Assembly (NCBI GenBank): GCA_003427395.1
Contig: BFEA01000074.1
Location: 51,955-76,662 of the forward strand
Direction of reading: 5' to 3'
From: Chara braunii
Taxonomy: Eukaryota; Streptophyta; Charophyceae; Charales; Characeae
Length of the DNA: 24,708 nt
The notes under the pieces are model-generated. The model saw only the letters and a program-made list of their open reading frames with translations, was not told where the DNA came from and searched no databases. Made by a program: the position numbers and the translations under genes. Below are positions 17,059 to 24,668 of this stretch, one piece after another. The number at the start of each line of letters is the position of its first letter. Position 1 is the first letter of the stretch.

Positions 17059-19161
17059 GTTGGAAATCATCCCTTGGTCAATTCAAAGAGGGAAAGGACG
17101 GTGAGTCAGCATGATGATGTGGAGCATGTGGCAGGTTTCTCTGGCTTAAGCTGTGCTGCTGTTATGACCTCAACTGTTGCAAGACCACAGGGTGATAGTG
17201 ATCTCACGGTGGCAGTCCAGGCAACCGCAAACTTTCAGGTTCAAGAAGCAGATACTTGCAGGAGAGCGGATGGTATGGATGAGCCCAGTGGTGTTGCCCA
17301 CCAGGCAACAGCACGTGAACGAGTAACGGAAGCCAACCTCTTTTCTGAGGGGAACGATCATCAGTGTTGTGATGCGGATGATGATAGTGCACTCAGCAGT
17401 GTTGAAGATGACACCGATGACGACAACAGGGTTGACCGTGATGATAATCATCGTGGTTGTGGCGTGTATGGAGTTGGTGATGAGGATGGAGATGGTGGTG
17501 GTGGTGGTGACGAGGATGGTATTCGTGAAGGTAATGGCTATGGTGTCGACGAGGACGCTATTCATGATGAAGATGGTGGGTATGTTGGCTTCGAGGATGG
17601 TATTCATGAAGATGGTGGTGCCTGTGGTGGTGACGAGGGAACCCTCGGTTCCGCAGATCCCAAAGATTTCAACGCACTCAAAGAATCCGTGGACGGTGGA
17701 GAGGCTGTGATGGAAAAGTCAAAATCTGCCTTCAAGTATGCGGCATTATTGGGGGAAACAGTACGAGCGCCTTGTAGCAAAACCGGCACCCAAAAAGCCA
17801 GCCTGCTTAGCGAAGAACAAGGAAAAAGAGCAGAGCAATCTGAGATAGTAAAGACCGTGGATGGAGAACAGGAAAAGGCGCAAAGGCTTCGAGAGATCAA
17901 GGACGGACATGTGTGCGGCAGTCGACTGTTAGCTGACAAATGTGCAGTCGGGAGATCGGAACAGGGACATCCGAAGGCAGAAACCCGCGCAGACAACTGG
18001 ACCAGGAACAGCCAAACTTATCCGAAGGAACGGAACATAGACCGCCAGGCAGGTGCAAGGGTGTACCAGGAAAGGACAAACGGTCAAAATGAGCAGCGAT
18101 ATGGTAAAAGTGAGAAGCAACACATGGAGGCAGATTGTGGTGTGTCTAAGAAGGGCTGCCCACTTACTGAAAACAGGTTGAACCGAACAACCACAGAGCT
18201 TCAGTTGAAATGGAGTCAACCTTGTGCTGTGAGCAAGGAAGACGGGCCCAAGCATATCTCATCCCGGTATACAGAGTTGATGCCTGACATGTCTGCAGGC
18301 CAGCGTGAACGAGGAGACTCTGGGAGAAAAGCCACCACGGAGGAGGCAATACACACTCTCCATCCAGCAACCATTACTCCCATGCCTATTCTACCCTTAC
18401 GAGGACAATCCGAGAGAGAAGCCACCACAGAGGAGGAGATACACACTCTCCATCGAGCAACCACTGCCGATATACCTGTTCTGCCCAAACGACGAGAGTC
18501 TGAGAGAAAAACCACCACAGAGGAGGCGACACATACTCTCCGTCAGCCGACCACTGCTGACACACCTGTTCTACCCAGACGAGGAGAGTCTGGGAGAAAA
18601 GCCACCACAGAAGAGGAGACACACACTCGCCGTCTGGTGACCGCTACTCGCATACCTGTTCTACCTACCGAGCCGCAGCCAAAGTCCCAGCGCCTGTCCA
18701 CCCAGTGTCCAGATCCTCCACTATTGTCCCGTCTTTCACTGATGACCCTGGTCGCAAACATCAATGACAACTGGGAACAAGCAACAGCAGTCGGCCCAAG
18801 AAAGAGAGTTTCTAGGAATGCTACAGAAATATACCTGTCATCCAGACGAAGGGTGTATCAAGAGATCGTCAAGCTGGAAGAGGAAGGTCTGCAGCTTGTC
18901 GAGCGGACAATGGGAGGGCCTGTCGATTTGATCCTGACGTGTTCATCTTGCCTCGTTGTTTACACTGCTGAAAGGCTCCATCTGGACTCCACCATGTTCC
19001 TGCAGACCCTGGACCAACCCGCTGGTTCTCCTTCCCATCCCCCACCTGCAGGTGGTCCAAGCGCTTCGACTGCCGCAAGAGCAAAAGTATCATCCTGTTG
19101 CAAGAATATTATTGACCATCACATTGCACCTGTAAGCTCGGCCTTTGAGAAATGTGCGATG
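17059..19161 (+). CDS. Long internal exon of an unidentified host gene, possibly SHOC1/XPF-like
   Basis: An open frame of 701 codons is bounded by a good acceptor (CTCTGCAG, 17058) and a strong donor (ATG|GTAAGT, 17161+2000 = 19161/19162). No ATG start is needed if it is internal; an in-frame TTG lies at 17074. Residues roughly 90-190 are acidic and Gly-rich (DEDGDGGGGGDEDG). Residues about 418-537 are four exact 30-residue tandem repeats. The last ~120 residues look globular: SSRRRVYQEIVKLEEEG, QLVERTMGGPVDLILT, CLVVYTAERL, IAPVSSAFEKC. That pattern loosely recalls the XPF-like region of SHOC1/ZIP2-type meiotic crossover proteins, judged from memory only. A frame this long without stops next to decayed repeats argues that it is under selection. 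No other identity is recognised. Confidence 0.55.
17371..17640 (+). repeat. Acidic Gly/Asp-rich coding repeat
   Basis: Repeated GATGATGG/GGTGATGAGGATGG-type units encode DEDG, FEDGIHED and DEDAIHDEDGG modules within the long exon. The minus strand is also open here for the same compositional reason and is not a gene. Confidence 0.65.
18310..18669 (+). repeat. Four in-frame 90-bp (30-residue) tandem repeats
   Basis: The copies lie at 18310-18399, 18400-18489, 18490-18579 and 18580-18669, all exactly 90 bp. The consensus core is R-G-E-S-G-R-K-A-T-T-E-E, then THTL, then a variable segment and PVLP. Substitutions are scattered while length and frame are kept. The high Thr and basic/acidic mix suggest a disordered, possibly phosphorylated region. 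Confidence 0.9.
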
Positions 19162-19352
19162 GTAAGTTGCGAATCCCGACGTTATTTCCGCTCCGCACCA
19201 CAAATAGATGGGAGCTTTGTTTGTCAGACTTTTTCTTCTTTTCTTTTCGTCCGAAAAAGGAAAAGAAAAGGAACAAAGGATCTTGGCATCATAGCACAAC
19301 AGTCCTCCTCCTCTTTGTCTATCGTCTTTTCTTGAACGTCTTCCCATTGCAG
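19162..19352 (+). other. Probable 191-bp intron
   Basis: The donor GTAAGT at 19162-19167 fits the consensus. The acceptor TTCCCATTGCAG has AG at 19351-19352, and a pyrimidine-rich tract (CCTCCTCCTCTTTGTCTATCG) lies upstream. Splicing keeps phase 0 and joins EKCAM to AELSKVQQAYQIG. The unspliced frame runs on to a TGA at 19333-19335 through low-quality sequence (FLFVRKRKRKGTK). Confidence 0.5.
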
Positions 19353-19390
19353 GCAGAGTTAAGCAAAGTCCAACAGGCATACCAAATTGG
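19353..19390 (+). CDS. Probable short exon following the 191-bp intron
   Basis: Thirty-eight bases read AELSKVQQAYQIG in phase with the upstream exon and end at a donor-like GG|GTAAGG (19391-19396). It is too short to identify. Its acceptance depends on the intron model, and the downstream exon is not located. The next intron would contain the TTATCCACACC minisatellite. Confidence 0.4.
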
Positions 19391-19464
19391 GTAAGGTGCT
19401 GAAGGTGCATCCAGAAAAGGTTATATATTAGGTGCCAAATATACATATGAAAGTCCGCGTTGGC

Positions 19465-19718
19465 TTATCCACACCTTATCCACACCTTATCCACACCTTA
19501 TCCACACCCATTTGCCAAATATGTGTATGGAAGTCCGCGTTGGCTTATCCACACCTTATCCACACCTTATCCACACCTTATCCACACCTTATCCACAACT
19601 TATCCACACCTTATCCACACCTTATCCACNTTATCCACACCTTATCCACACCTTATCCACACCTTATCCACACCTTATCCACAACTTATCCACACCTTAT
19701 CCACACCTTATCCACACC
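19465..19718. repeat. 11-bp minisatellite TTATCCACACC, 4 + 16 copies
   Basis: Block 1 (19465-19508) has four perfect copies. Block 2 (19545-19718) has sixteen, two of them TTATCCACAAC (19589, 19675) and one shortened next to an ambiguous base at 19630. Both blocks are preceded by AAGTCCGCGTTGGC and followed by CCATTTGC, so a larger unit was itself duplicated. The first nine bases, TTATCCACA, equal the bacterial DnaA-box consensus, which is presumably chance here. Confidence 0.95.
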
Positions 19719-20160
19719 CATTTGCAAACTTTGTCCCAGACTGGCTGGAGACAGATGTGGGTGTATCCACACCTAATCCACACCCATCTGTAAACTTTGT
19801 GCCAGACGGGCTTACCCGTAGGTAATTCAGAATGTCCGTTGCTGGCTTATCCACAGATTATCTACAGGTAATTCAGAGTTAGTGCATTTGGATTCGAAGT
19901 TGGGTCTGTATTTCAGCAGTTCATGGGTGTCAACGGAGCTATGTCCGTTGCTGGTTTACCCTCCTAACCTTATCAACAGATTCCACACCCATCTGTAAAA
20001 TTTCTACAATAGGGGCTGGAGACACGTGCAATTATCCACACTCCAGACCCATTTATAAACTTTGTTCCCCACCGGCGGGTCACACACGTGGGCTTATTCA
20101 GACCTTGTCAACATTCATCTGTGAACTTTGAACCAGTCCAGCTGGAGGCATGGTCATCCA
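19719..20160. repeat. Degenerate higher-order repeat around CCCATCTGTAAACTTTG
   Basis: Five diverged copies of CCATYTGTAAACTTTG-like sequence start near 19718, 19784, 19987, 20048 and 20112. Most are followed by a C-rich CCAGAC/CCAGTC word and GGCTGGAGAC/AGCTGGAGGC. Stray TTATCCACA-like words (19846, 20032) link this stretch to the minisatellite, which probably amplified out of this repeat. Confidence 0.7.
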
Positions 20161-20825
20161 CTCATGTAAGCCGGTACTAGCAGGACCTTCGCCGACTTTG
20201 TTGGCAATGAAGTAGTGTTAATGCATGCCTGGCGTGGTGGAGTTCCGCTGCCCCCAACGCCCCCCCTTGGAGCAGAACGCCAAGAAAGGATAAGCCCAAG
20301 GCAGTTCTTTGATCACTCAAAATGGGGGGGGTGCGAGCTCTTGTTGGGGTTTGTTGTTGGTTGTTCTCACACTCTGTCCAGTGGAAACATGAGCTCGCCA
20401 AATGTCAATCAAGTGCAGCATGCATACAGAAAAGGATTGCCCAAGATCCCAAATGAAGAAAGGGATAGTCAAGCACTGAACGAAAGGACAATCCGCACAC
20501 ATCTCCTAGACATCAGAGGACCGAATGCCAGTCCATGTAGACAGACATGCAGGTCATTGCAGGCAAGGACTTTCGGGGAGGGCAAACCTGGCCGCAAAGA
20601 TTGCTAAAAGAAATGGGGGCAGGGCAGGGGGTCGGGAAAATGAATATGGATTCTCAAGCAAGAGGCCAAGTGCAGATTGATGAGGCGATCCTTGGTGTTT
20701 CGGATTGATGAGGCAATCTTTGGTGATGTTTTCTACCATCCTGGAAATGTTTAGAATACGGTTGTTGTGACGACAACTGCAGACAAGGAGGACCTTTGGG
20801 TTGCCACACAGATCCATCCAATGTT
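20161..20825. other. Unassigned stretch with a short direct repeat
   Basis: A 130-codon frame at 20215-20607 (plus strand) is not recognised and looks like chance. A 23-bp direct repeat, GATTGATGAGGCRATCYTTGGTG, lies at 20675-20697 and 20703-20725. No RNA gene is seen. Confidence 0.4.
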
Positions 20826-20829
20826 TTAA

Positions 20830-21070
20830 ACCACCAGTACATTTCCCAGCTAAAAAATTGAAGTCACGCGGTGCATGCTGCCGCGGCTCTCGGGAAGTAC
20901 TGGGGTGCTGCCGTTTCACGCTACATCCACCCAGGCAAACGGGTCGGATGCAAGGCCCGTTTTGCCGGGATGGATGTCCAGTGAAACGGCGGCGCCCTGG
21001 TACTTCCCGAGAGTTGCGGCAGCATGCACGCCGTGGCTTTGATTTTCTAGCCGGGAAACATACTGGTGGT
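20830..21070. mobile_element. Foldback MITE-like element 1 (241 bp, TTAA-flanked)
   Basis: The two halves are near inverse complements over the whole length, from ACCACCAGTA at the left end to TACTGGTGGT at the right. Inner matching pairs are GCATGCTGCCGC with GCGGCAGCATGC, CTCGGGAAGTAC with GTACTTCCCGAG, and GGCAAACGGG with CCCGTTTTGCC. The loop is about 12 bp (20944-20955). TTAA is found directly outside both ends (20826-20829, 21071-21074), the target duplication used by piggyBac-type transposons, although that superfamily's usual CCC start is absent. It is non-autonomous with no coding sequence. Confidence 0.85.
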
Positions 21071-21199
21071 TTAATAGAAGCCCTCCCCAAGTGATTTCTC
21101 TTCCATTACAATATCGCCCAACACCTACCTGCATTCAGAGGCCCTTCCAGATTCTTTCTGCTTTGTCCCACTCCGTCCGTTTCCAATGGATCCTTGTGC

Positions 21200-21775
21200 A
21201 TAGTACAGATTCTACAGAATGATTTCAATTTTCAACTAATGCTCTTGACGGCATCCTTTTTAAACCATACTGATTCCAACCAAATACTCTTGCCCGGAAC
21301 CTTATCCATATCGATTTCCAATTTTCCACCATATGGTTTCCAGCTTTCGACAGGGTTCTTGTCCATATTGATTTCCTTCCACCATATGGTTCCCACTGAA
21401 TCCTTACTTATACCGACTTCAACCAAATACTCTCCAGTGAGTCCTTTTTTTTCCTTTTTTTTTTTTTTTTTTTTTTCCGAACCCCCTAACTTCGGACGAT
21501 TTCTCAATTTATGTGTGTCGTCCTTGTGCAGGGGCTCTTCGATGAACCCCTGTTCAGAATACTTCATATTGATTTCAATTTTCAACCATGTGCTTTTTGC
21601 TGGATCCCTATCCGTGTTGCTTCAACCATATGGTTTCCACTTCTTGTTTATCCATCCATATTGATGTCAATCGTGTGGTCACTTCATCCTTATCCATGTT
21701 GATTTCAACCATATGGTTTCCACTCGATCCTTCTAGGTGCTAAGTTCACCCATATGGTTTCCACTTGACCCTTCT
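21200..21775. repeat. Degenerate tandem array with CCATATGG and CCATATTGATTTC motifs
   Basis: The unit of roughly 50-60 bp has the consensus TCCTTATCCATATTGATTTC followed by AACCATATGGTTTCCACTT. Perfect CCATATGG occurs at 21329, 21382, 21626, 21709 and 21750, with diverged copies between. The array is split at about 21440-21545 by a T-rich block and unrelated sequence. Open frames over it are repeat artefacts. Confidence 0.8.
21455..21476. repeat. T22 homopolymer interrupting the tandem array
   Basis: A perfect T run after CCTTTTTTTTCC, followed by CCGAACCCCC. It probably marks a small insertion into the CCATATGG array. See the similar flank at 16899. Confidence 0.75.
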
Positions 21776-22074
21776 GCTGATTTCTAGCATTTCGCAGATT
21801 AGGGGCAAGAGCAACATTCAAAAGTTTATATGTTTCTGTAATCCAGAGTCTGCAATCGACGGCTTGTCTATAATTGTGTACGGTGTGGCTACTTGTAGCC
21901 TGCAGTACTGATTTTTCTGAAAGGTAGGGAAATTAGATGGGGGAACTAGATCTGTCTGTGTGTTCTTTATTTAATCCAGCTGGAAGAGACTGTTATTGAC
22001 ACTGGAACTCGGATCGATCTCCTTGCTGTTTGTTTGTTTGTTTGTTTGTTTTTTAATTGTTAAAGGGTAATCCT
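21776..22074. other. Unassigned AT-rich stretch
   Basis: A (TTTG)n run of about six units sits near 22027-22050. No coding or RNA feature is seen. Confidence 0.45.
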
Positions 22075-22078
22075 TTAA

Positions 22079-22244
22079 ACCACCAGTACCTTTGGCGTCC
22101 GGTTTCGACAAGTCCTGGCCAGTAGCCGAACTTTTAGGAGGTCGAGTCCGACGTCGATCAATCTGATCGGCGGCCGTCGTTTCGTTCCGGCCTCCTGAAA
22201 GGTCGGAGGCCGAGTATTTTCGAACCGACAAAGGTACTGGTGGT
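22079..22244. mobile_element. Foldback MITE-like element 2 (166 bp)
   Basis: The termini match element 1: ACCACCAGTACC at the left and GGTACTGGTGGT at the right. Inner arms are complementary (TTTGGCGTCCGGTTTCGA with TCGAACCGACAAAGG; AGGAGGTCG-type with CCTCCTGAAAG). TTAA precedes the left end (22075-22078), while the right flank is TTGC, so the duplication is decayed or absent. The internal sequence is unlike element 1, so the two share ends but not cores, as is common in MITE families. Confidence 0.8.
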
Positions 22245-22384
22245 TTGCCCAACCAATTCAATTACCTGTGAAATCTGGACAGGATGGCGTTTCAGGCCTT
22301 TTTTTTGCTGTTGCGCGGACCACATGTCATGTTCAGTTTTATTTTTCTGTTTTTCTGTTCTTTTTTTCAATTTTAAAAAGAAAG

Positions 22385-22548
22385 ATCATCTTGGCTTTGC
22401 TCCATTCTACTCTGCACAGCATCAGTCTGGTTCCTATGATTCGGGGGGAATGGCAGGAAGTCAATTACAGTATGGTAATACCCTCGACCAATTCACCAGG
22501 GTACCCTCTTCAACACTTCCCCCTAGTTACGGCCAGGTGAACCTCTGA
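22385..22548 (+). CDS. Exon-like C-terminal fragment containing PFYSAQHQSGSY
   Basis: After a T-rich tract and an AAAG that could be an acceptor, the frame reads LGFAPFYSAQHQSGSY, then SQLQYGNTLDQF and PSYGQVNL before TGA 22546-22548. The composition (Gly, Ser, Gln, Tyr) suits a disordered C-terminus of a regulatory protein, but I do not recognise it. A related segment occurs at 16181-16230. The left border is approximate and no upstream exon is identified. It may be a true last exon or a chance open stretch. Confidence 0.35.
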
Positions 22549-23010
22549 CAGCAGTGATTGATAACTCGCCTTCCGGGAGTAGGGAGGGTGCCCAATCTCA
22601 AGTGCAATGTGCTTGGGCTGGCGGTGTGATCCAAACATCTGCAAGGTTGTGGTGTGCCCAGTAGCAAGTTGAAATTCTGCAAGCCATTGTGCGTCGGTCA
22701 GACAGGAGAGGAATCAGCCACCCCAGCCCTGTTTTTGCGAGCAGAGTCTACCTTTTGTCAGAGAAGCAACACACACACATGGCTGAGTGGGTGTGTAGAG
22801 TGGGTTTTATTATTGTGTCGGATTAGTTTCTCAGACTATGATTGTGTCGGATTAGTTTCTCAGACTTACTGTCGTTCTTGTCAGGAGTTTGAACCGGTAC
22901 TTCGCACTTTGCTAGGATTGCGGGGTTGGTGTGAGTAAAGTCGAGCACTCTTCTCTCTCAGGGGTATCGCTAACTCTGGGCGATGTGGTGAGTCCTTGTC
23001 CATCAGTCAA
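22549..23010. other. Unassigned stretch with a 29-bp tandem duplication
   Basis: ATTGTGTCGGATTAGTTTCT plus CAGACT is present twice (22812-22837 and 22841-22866) with an ATG spacer. If the preceding exon is real, this would be its 3' UTR. No other feature is seen. Confidence 0.5.
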
Positions 23011-23016
23011 ATGCAT

Positions 23017-23090
23017 CCCCGGCAGACTGTCGGGGTTCAACCTCCTGATGATCAGTGAAAGTCCGACGAAAAACAGTCTGGCACAGTCAT
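23017..23090 (+). repeat. Dispersed repeat with degenerate hammerhead-like core, copy A
   Basis: A near-perfect 19-bp palindrome (23017-23035, CCCCG..CAG A CTG..CGGGG) is followed by GGTTCAACCT and CTGATGA (23045-23051). Then come CCGAC, GAAAAACAGTC and GGCACAG. The same order of words appears at 24290-24342 and at 24669-24708. Stem II is poorly paired and the GAAA is expanded, so this copy is decayed. Confidence 0.6.
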
Positions 23091-23680
23091 GCTTGTTTTG
23101 AGTGTATGGCGAATATGACAACACACCCGCAATGAACAGGAATATACCTTCCGCTTTACGCTGCCTCCTTTCATAGCACGCAAGTGGGCCGTTATGGCAC
23201 ACGGGGATGTGCACTCAACCACAATCAACGTGGCAAGTCTTGTATGTTGGAGGCACAGGAAAAGGGGAGTGCAAGAACAAATAAAAGGGGTACCCCAAAG
23301 AAAGCCGAAGTAAAGATAATGAAGAAAGGGATATAACGGATCTGTTGCTGTTGTGCTTCATGCGGTTTGCTATGGAGGTAAAACTGTTTCATTGTTGGAT
23401 TGGCTCAACTTTAGTGTGTTTCATTGTCTGCAATGGATCGGCAAATATAGAGCTAAAGCTGCTTCGACAAGGGGCTTCTGTGCTTACAATTTATAACACG
23501 CACGCACACCCACCATACACATGAGAGGCCTTGCACAGCTCAGAATATAATACTGAACCAGTCGTTTCAACCAAAACATCACATGGTAAGATCACATCCT
23601 AAGACTTCCAATTATGATAGCTATGCAGCCAGGTGGAAAAGGGTTTGCTATGGTGATGGTTTAAGACAGACAGACACACA
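23091..23680. other. Unassigned stretch
   Basis: A 100-codon minus-strand frame (22912-23214) overlaps the start and is not recognised. The rest is AT-moderate with a CACGCACGCACACCC microsatellite-like patch near 23500. No gene or RNA is seen. Confidence 0.45.
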
Positions 23681-23682
23681 CA

Positions 23683-23685
<3 letters not shown>

Positions 23686-23720
<35 letters not shown>
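23686..23720. repeat. (GA)n microsatellite
   Basis: About 17 GA units, preceded by (GACA/CA)n at 23665-23684. Open frames over it are artefacts. Confidence 0.95.
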
Positions 23721-23722
<2 letters not shown>

Positions 23723-23847
23723 TGCTGGATGTCGATCCACTTCTCCATGATCATGTGTTCTCTCTTGTCTATCTCCTCATCTCTCTCTGCTCTGTCTTCT
23801 TGGCTCCTTTCAAATGATGAGACATTTGTGTCTGATGTGTGTGCACA

Positions 23848-23850
<3 letters not shown>

Positions 23851-23896
<46 letters not shown>

Positions 23897-23900
23897 GTGT
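23851..23900. repeat. (GT)n microsatellite
   Basis: About 25 GT units with one GC interruption near 23892. Confidence 0.95.
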
Positions 23901-24077
23901 TAGTCAGGATCCCCAAACTTTCTCTCTCAATCAATCCTCATACCATCACAAATCATCCATAAACAAAGTAAGTATTGATAAGCGATATAATAGAAGGTGC
24001 AAGGTTCCCCACGTTTGTGTGGTTGAGCAGGAAGTGCCCAGACACCCGTCTGCCACCGAAGCGGCACACTTGCACAC

Positions 24078-24149
24078 ATAAATATATATAAAACAGATAT
24101 ATGTATATATCTATATACATATATATATACATATATATAGAGAGAGAGA
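24078..24149. repeat. (TA)n and (GA)n tract
   Basis: ATATATA/TATACATA repeats run into (GA)5, directly abutting the left arm of the inverted repeat at 24150. Confidence 0.85.
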
Positions 24150-24403
24150 GTCAAACAGAGCTGCCCGGTAAACCGTGGGCAGAGAGGGAGAAGAGGACAA
24201 CAAACGAGGGGCTGTGACAAACTGTTGACAAACTGTTTCGTCGGAGTTTCACCGACTATGTATAGTCAAATAGAGTATATATATATATATATTCAGCCTC
24301 CTGATGAGTTGGCGAAACTCCGACGAAACAGTTTGTCACAGCCCCTCGTTTGTTGTCCTCTTCTCCCTCTCTGCCTACGGTTTACCGGGCAGTTCTATTT
24401 GAC
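24150..24403. repeat. Inverted repeat with ~100-bp arms
   Basis: The left arm 24150-24256 (107 bp) is the reverse complement of the right arm 24308-24403 (96 bp), with only a few mismatches. The length difference is an 11-bp tandem duplication, GACAAACTGTT, at 24216-24226 and 24227-24237 in the left arm. The spacer (24257-24307) holds (TA)n and, next to the right arm, TTCAGCCTCCTGATGA. Both arms carry the body of the hammerhead-like repeat in opposite directions. Confidence 0.9.
24301..24337 (+). ncRNA. Hammerhead-ribozyme-like core, copy B
   Basis: CTGATGA (24301-24307) is followed by a stem II of GTTGG/CCGAC (24308-24312 with 24320-24324, one G-U pair) closed by a 7-nt loop. Then GAA and a minimal stem III ACA/TGT (24328-24330 with 24334-24336) lead to C at 24337, giving the cleavage triplet GTC. 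This order and these invariant bases are the hammerhead core. A very short stem III is known in hammerheads of Penelope-like elements and retrozymes. Stem I is not evident: the flank AGCCTC does not pair with ACAGCC. Self-cleavage is therefore unproven. Confidence 0.45.
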
Positions 24404-24668
24404 GATATATATATATTTCTAAGATCATAAAAGATTCAGATCAAATACAACCTTTCTCTTTAGAGAAACCATCAGAAGAGTTATGTCTTACATATGATAT
24501 ATATAATTATAATAGATTTATAATCTCTTTGTCAAGCTATTCTATTTTTTATACAATTTAAATGATTTAATTATTTTTTGATTTGATCTGGTGTGGGTGA
24601 GTGATAGTCTACTTTGATTTTGGTTAAGGTAGATTATCATTTACAGTGTAATCAGTGAGGGGATTCTG
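24404..24668. other. AT-rich unassigned stretch
   Basis: (TA)n at 24404-24416 and about 75-80% A+T onward. No gene or RNA feature is seen. Confidence 0.6.

Noticed and set aside
19465-19718. Bacterial origin (DnaA boxes) or CRISPR array
   Set aside because: The genome is eukaryotic and the copies are head-to-tail with no spacers, no dnaA/oriC context and no cas genes.
19432-19825. Open frames over the TTATCCACACC array in three frames
   Set aside because: An 11-bp unit cycles through all frames without stops; the peptides are pure repeat.
20392-20440. NVNQVQHAYRKG at 20400 as a copy or continuation of the exon reading SKVQQAYQIG
   Set aside because: The match is only a few residues, lacks splice signals and the surrounding sequence does not align.
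20554-21090. 178-codon minus-strand frame
   Set aside because: It largely lies in the foldback MITE, whose palindromic GC-rich arms are open on both strands by chance.
21329-21757. CCATATGG as a MADS CArG box
   Set aside because: A CArG box needs six A/T between CC and GG; here there are four.
23031-23046. GGTTCAACCTCC as a tRNA/SINE B-box
   Set aside because: It only partly fits GGTTCRANNCC, has no A-box upstream at the right distance and cannot fold as a tRNA arm.
23599-23962. Frames over the GA and GT microsatellites on both strands
   Set aside because: Dinucleotide repeats give alternating two-residue peptides, with no unique sequence of interest.
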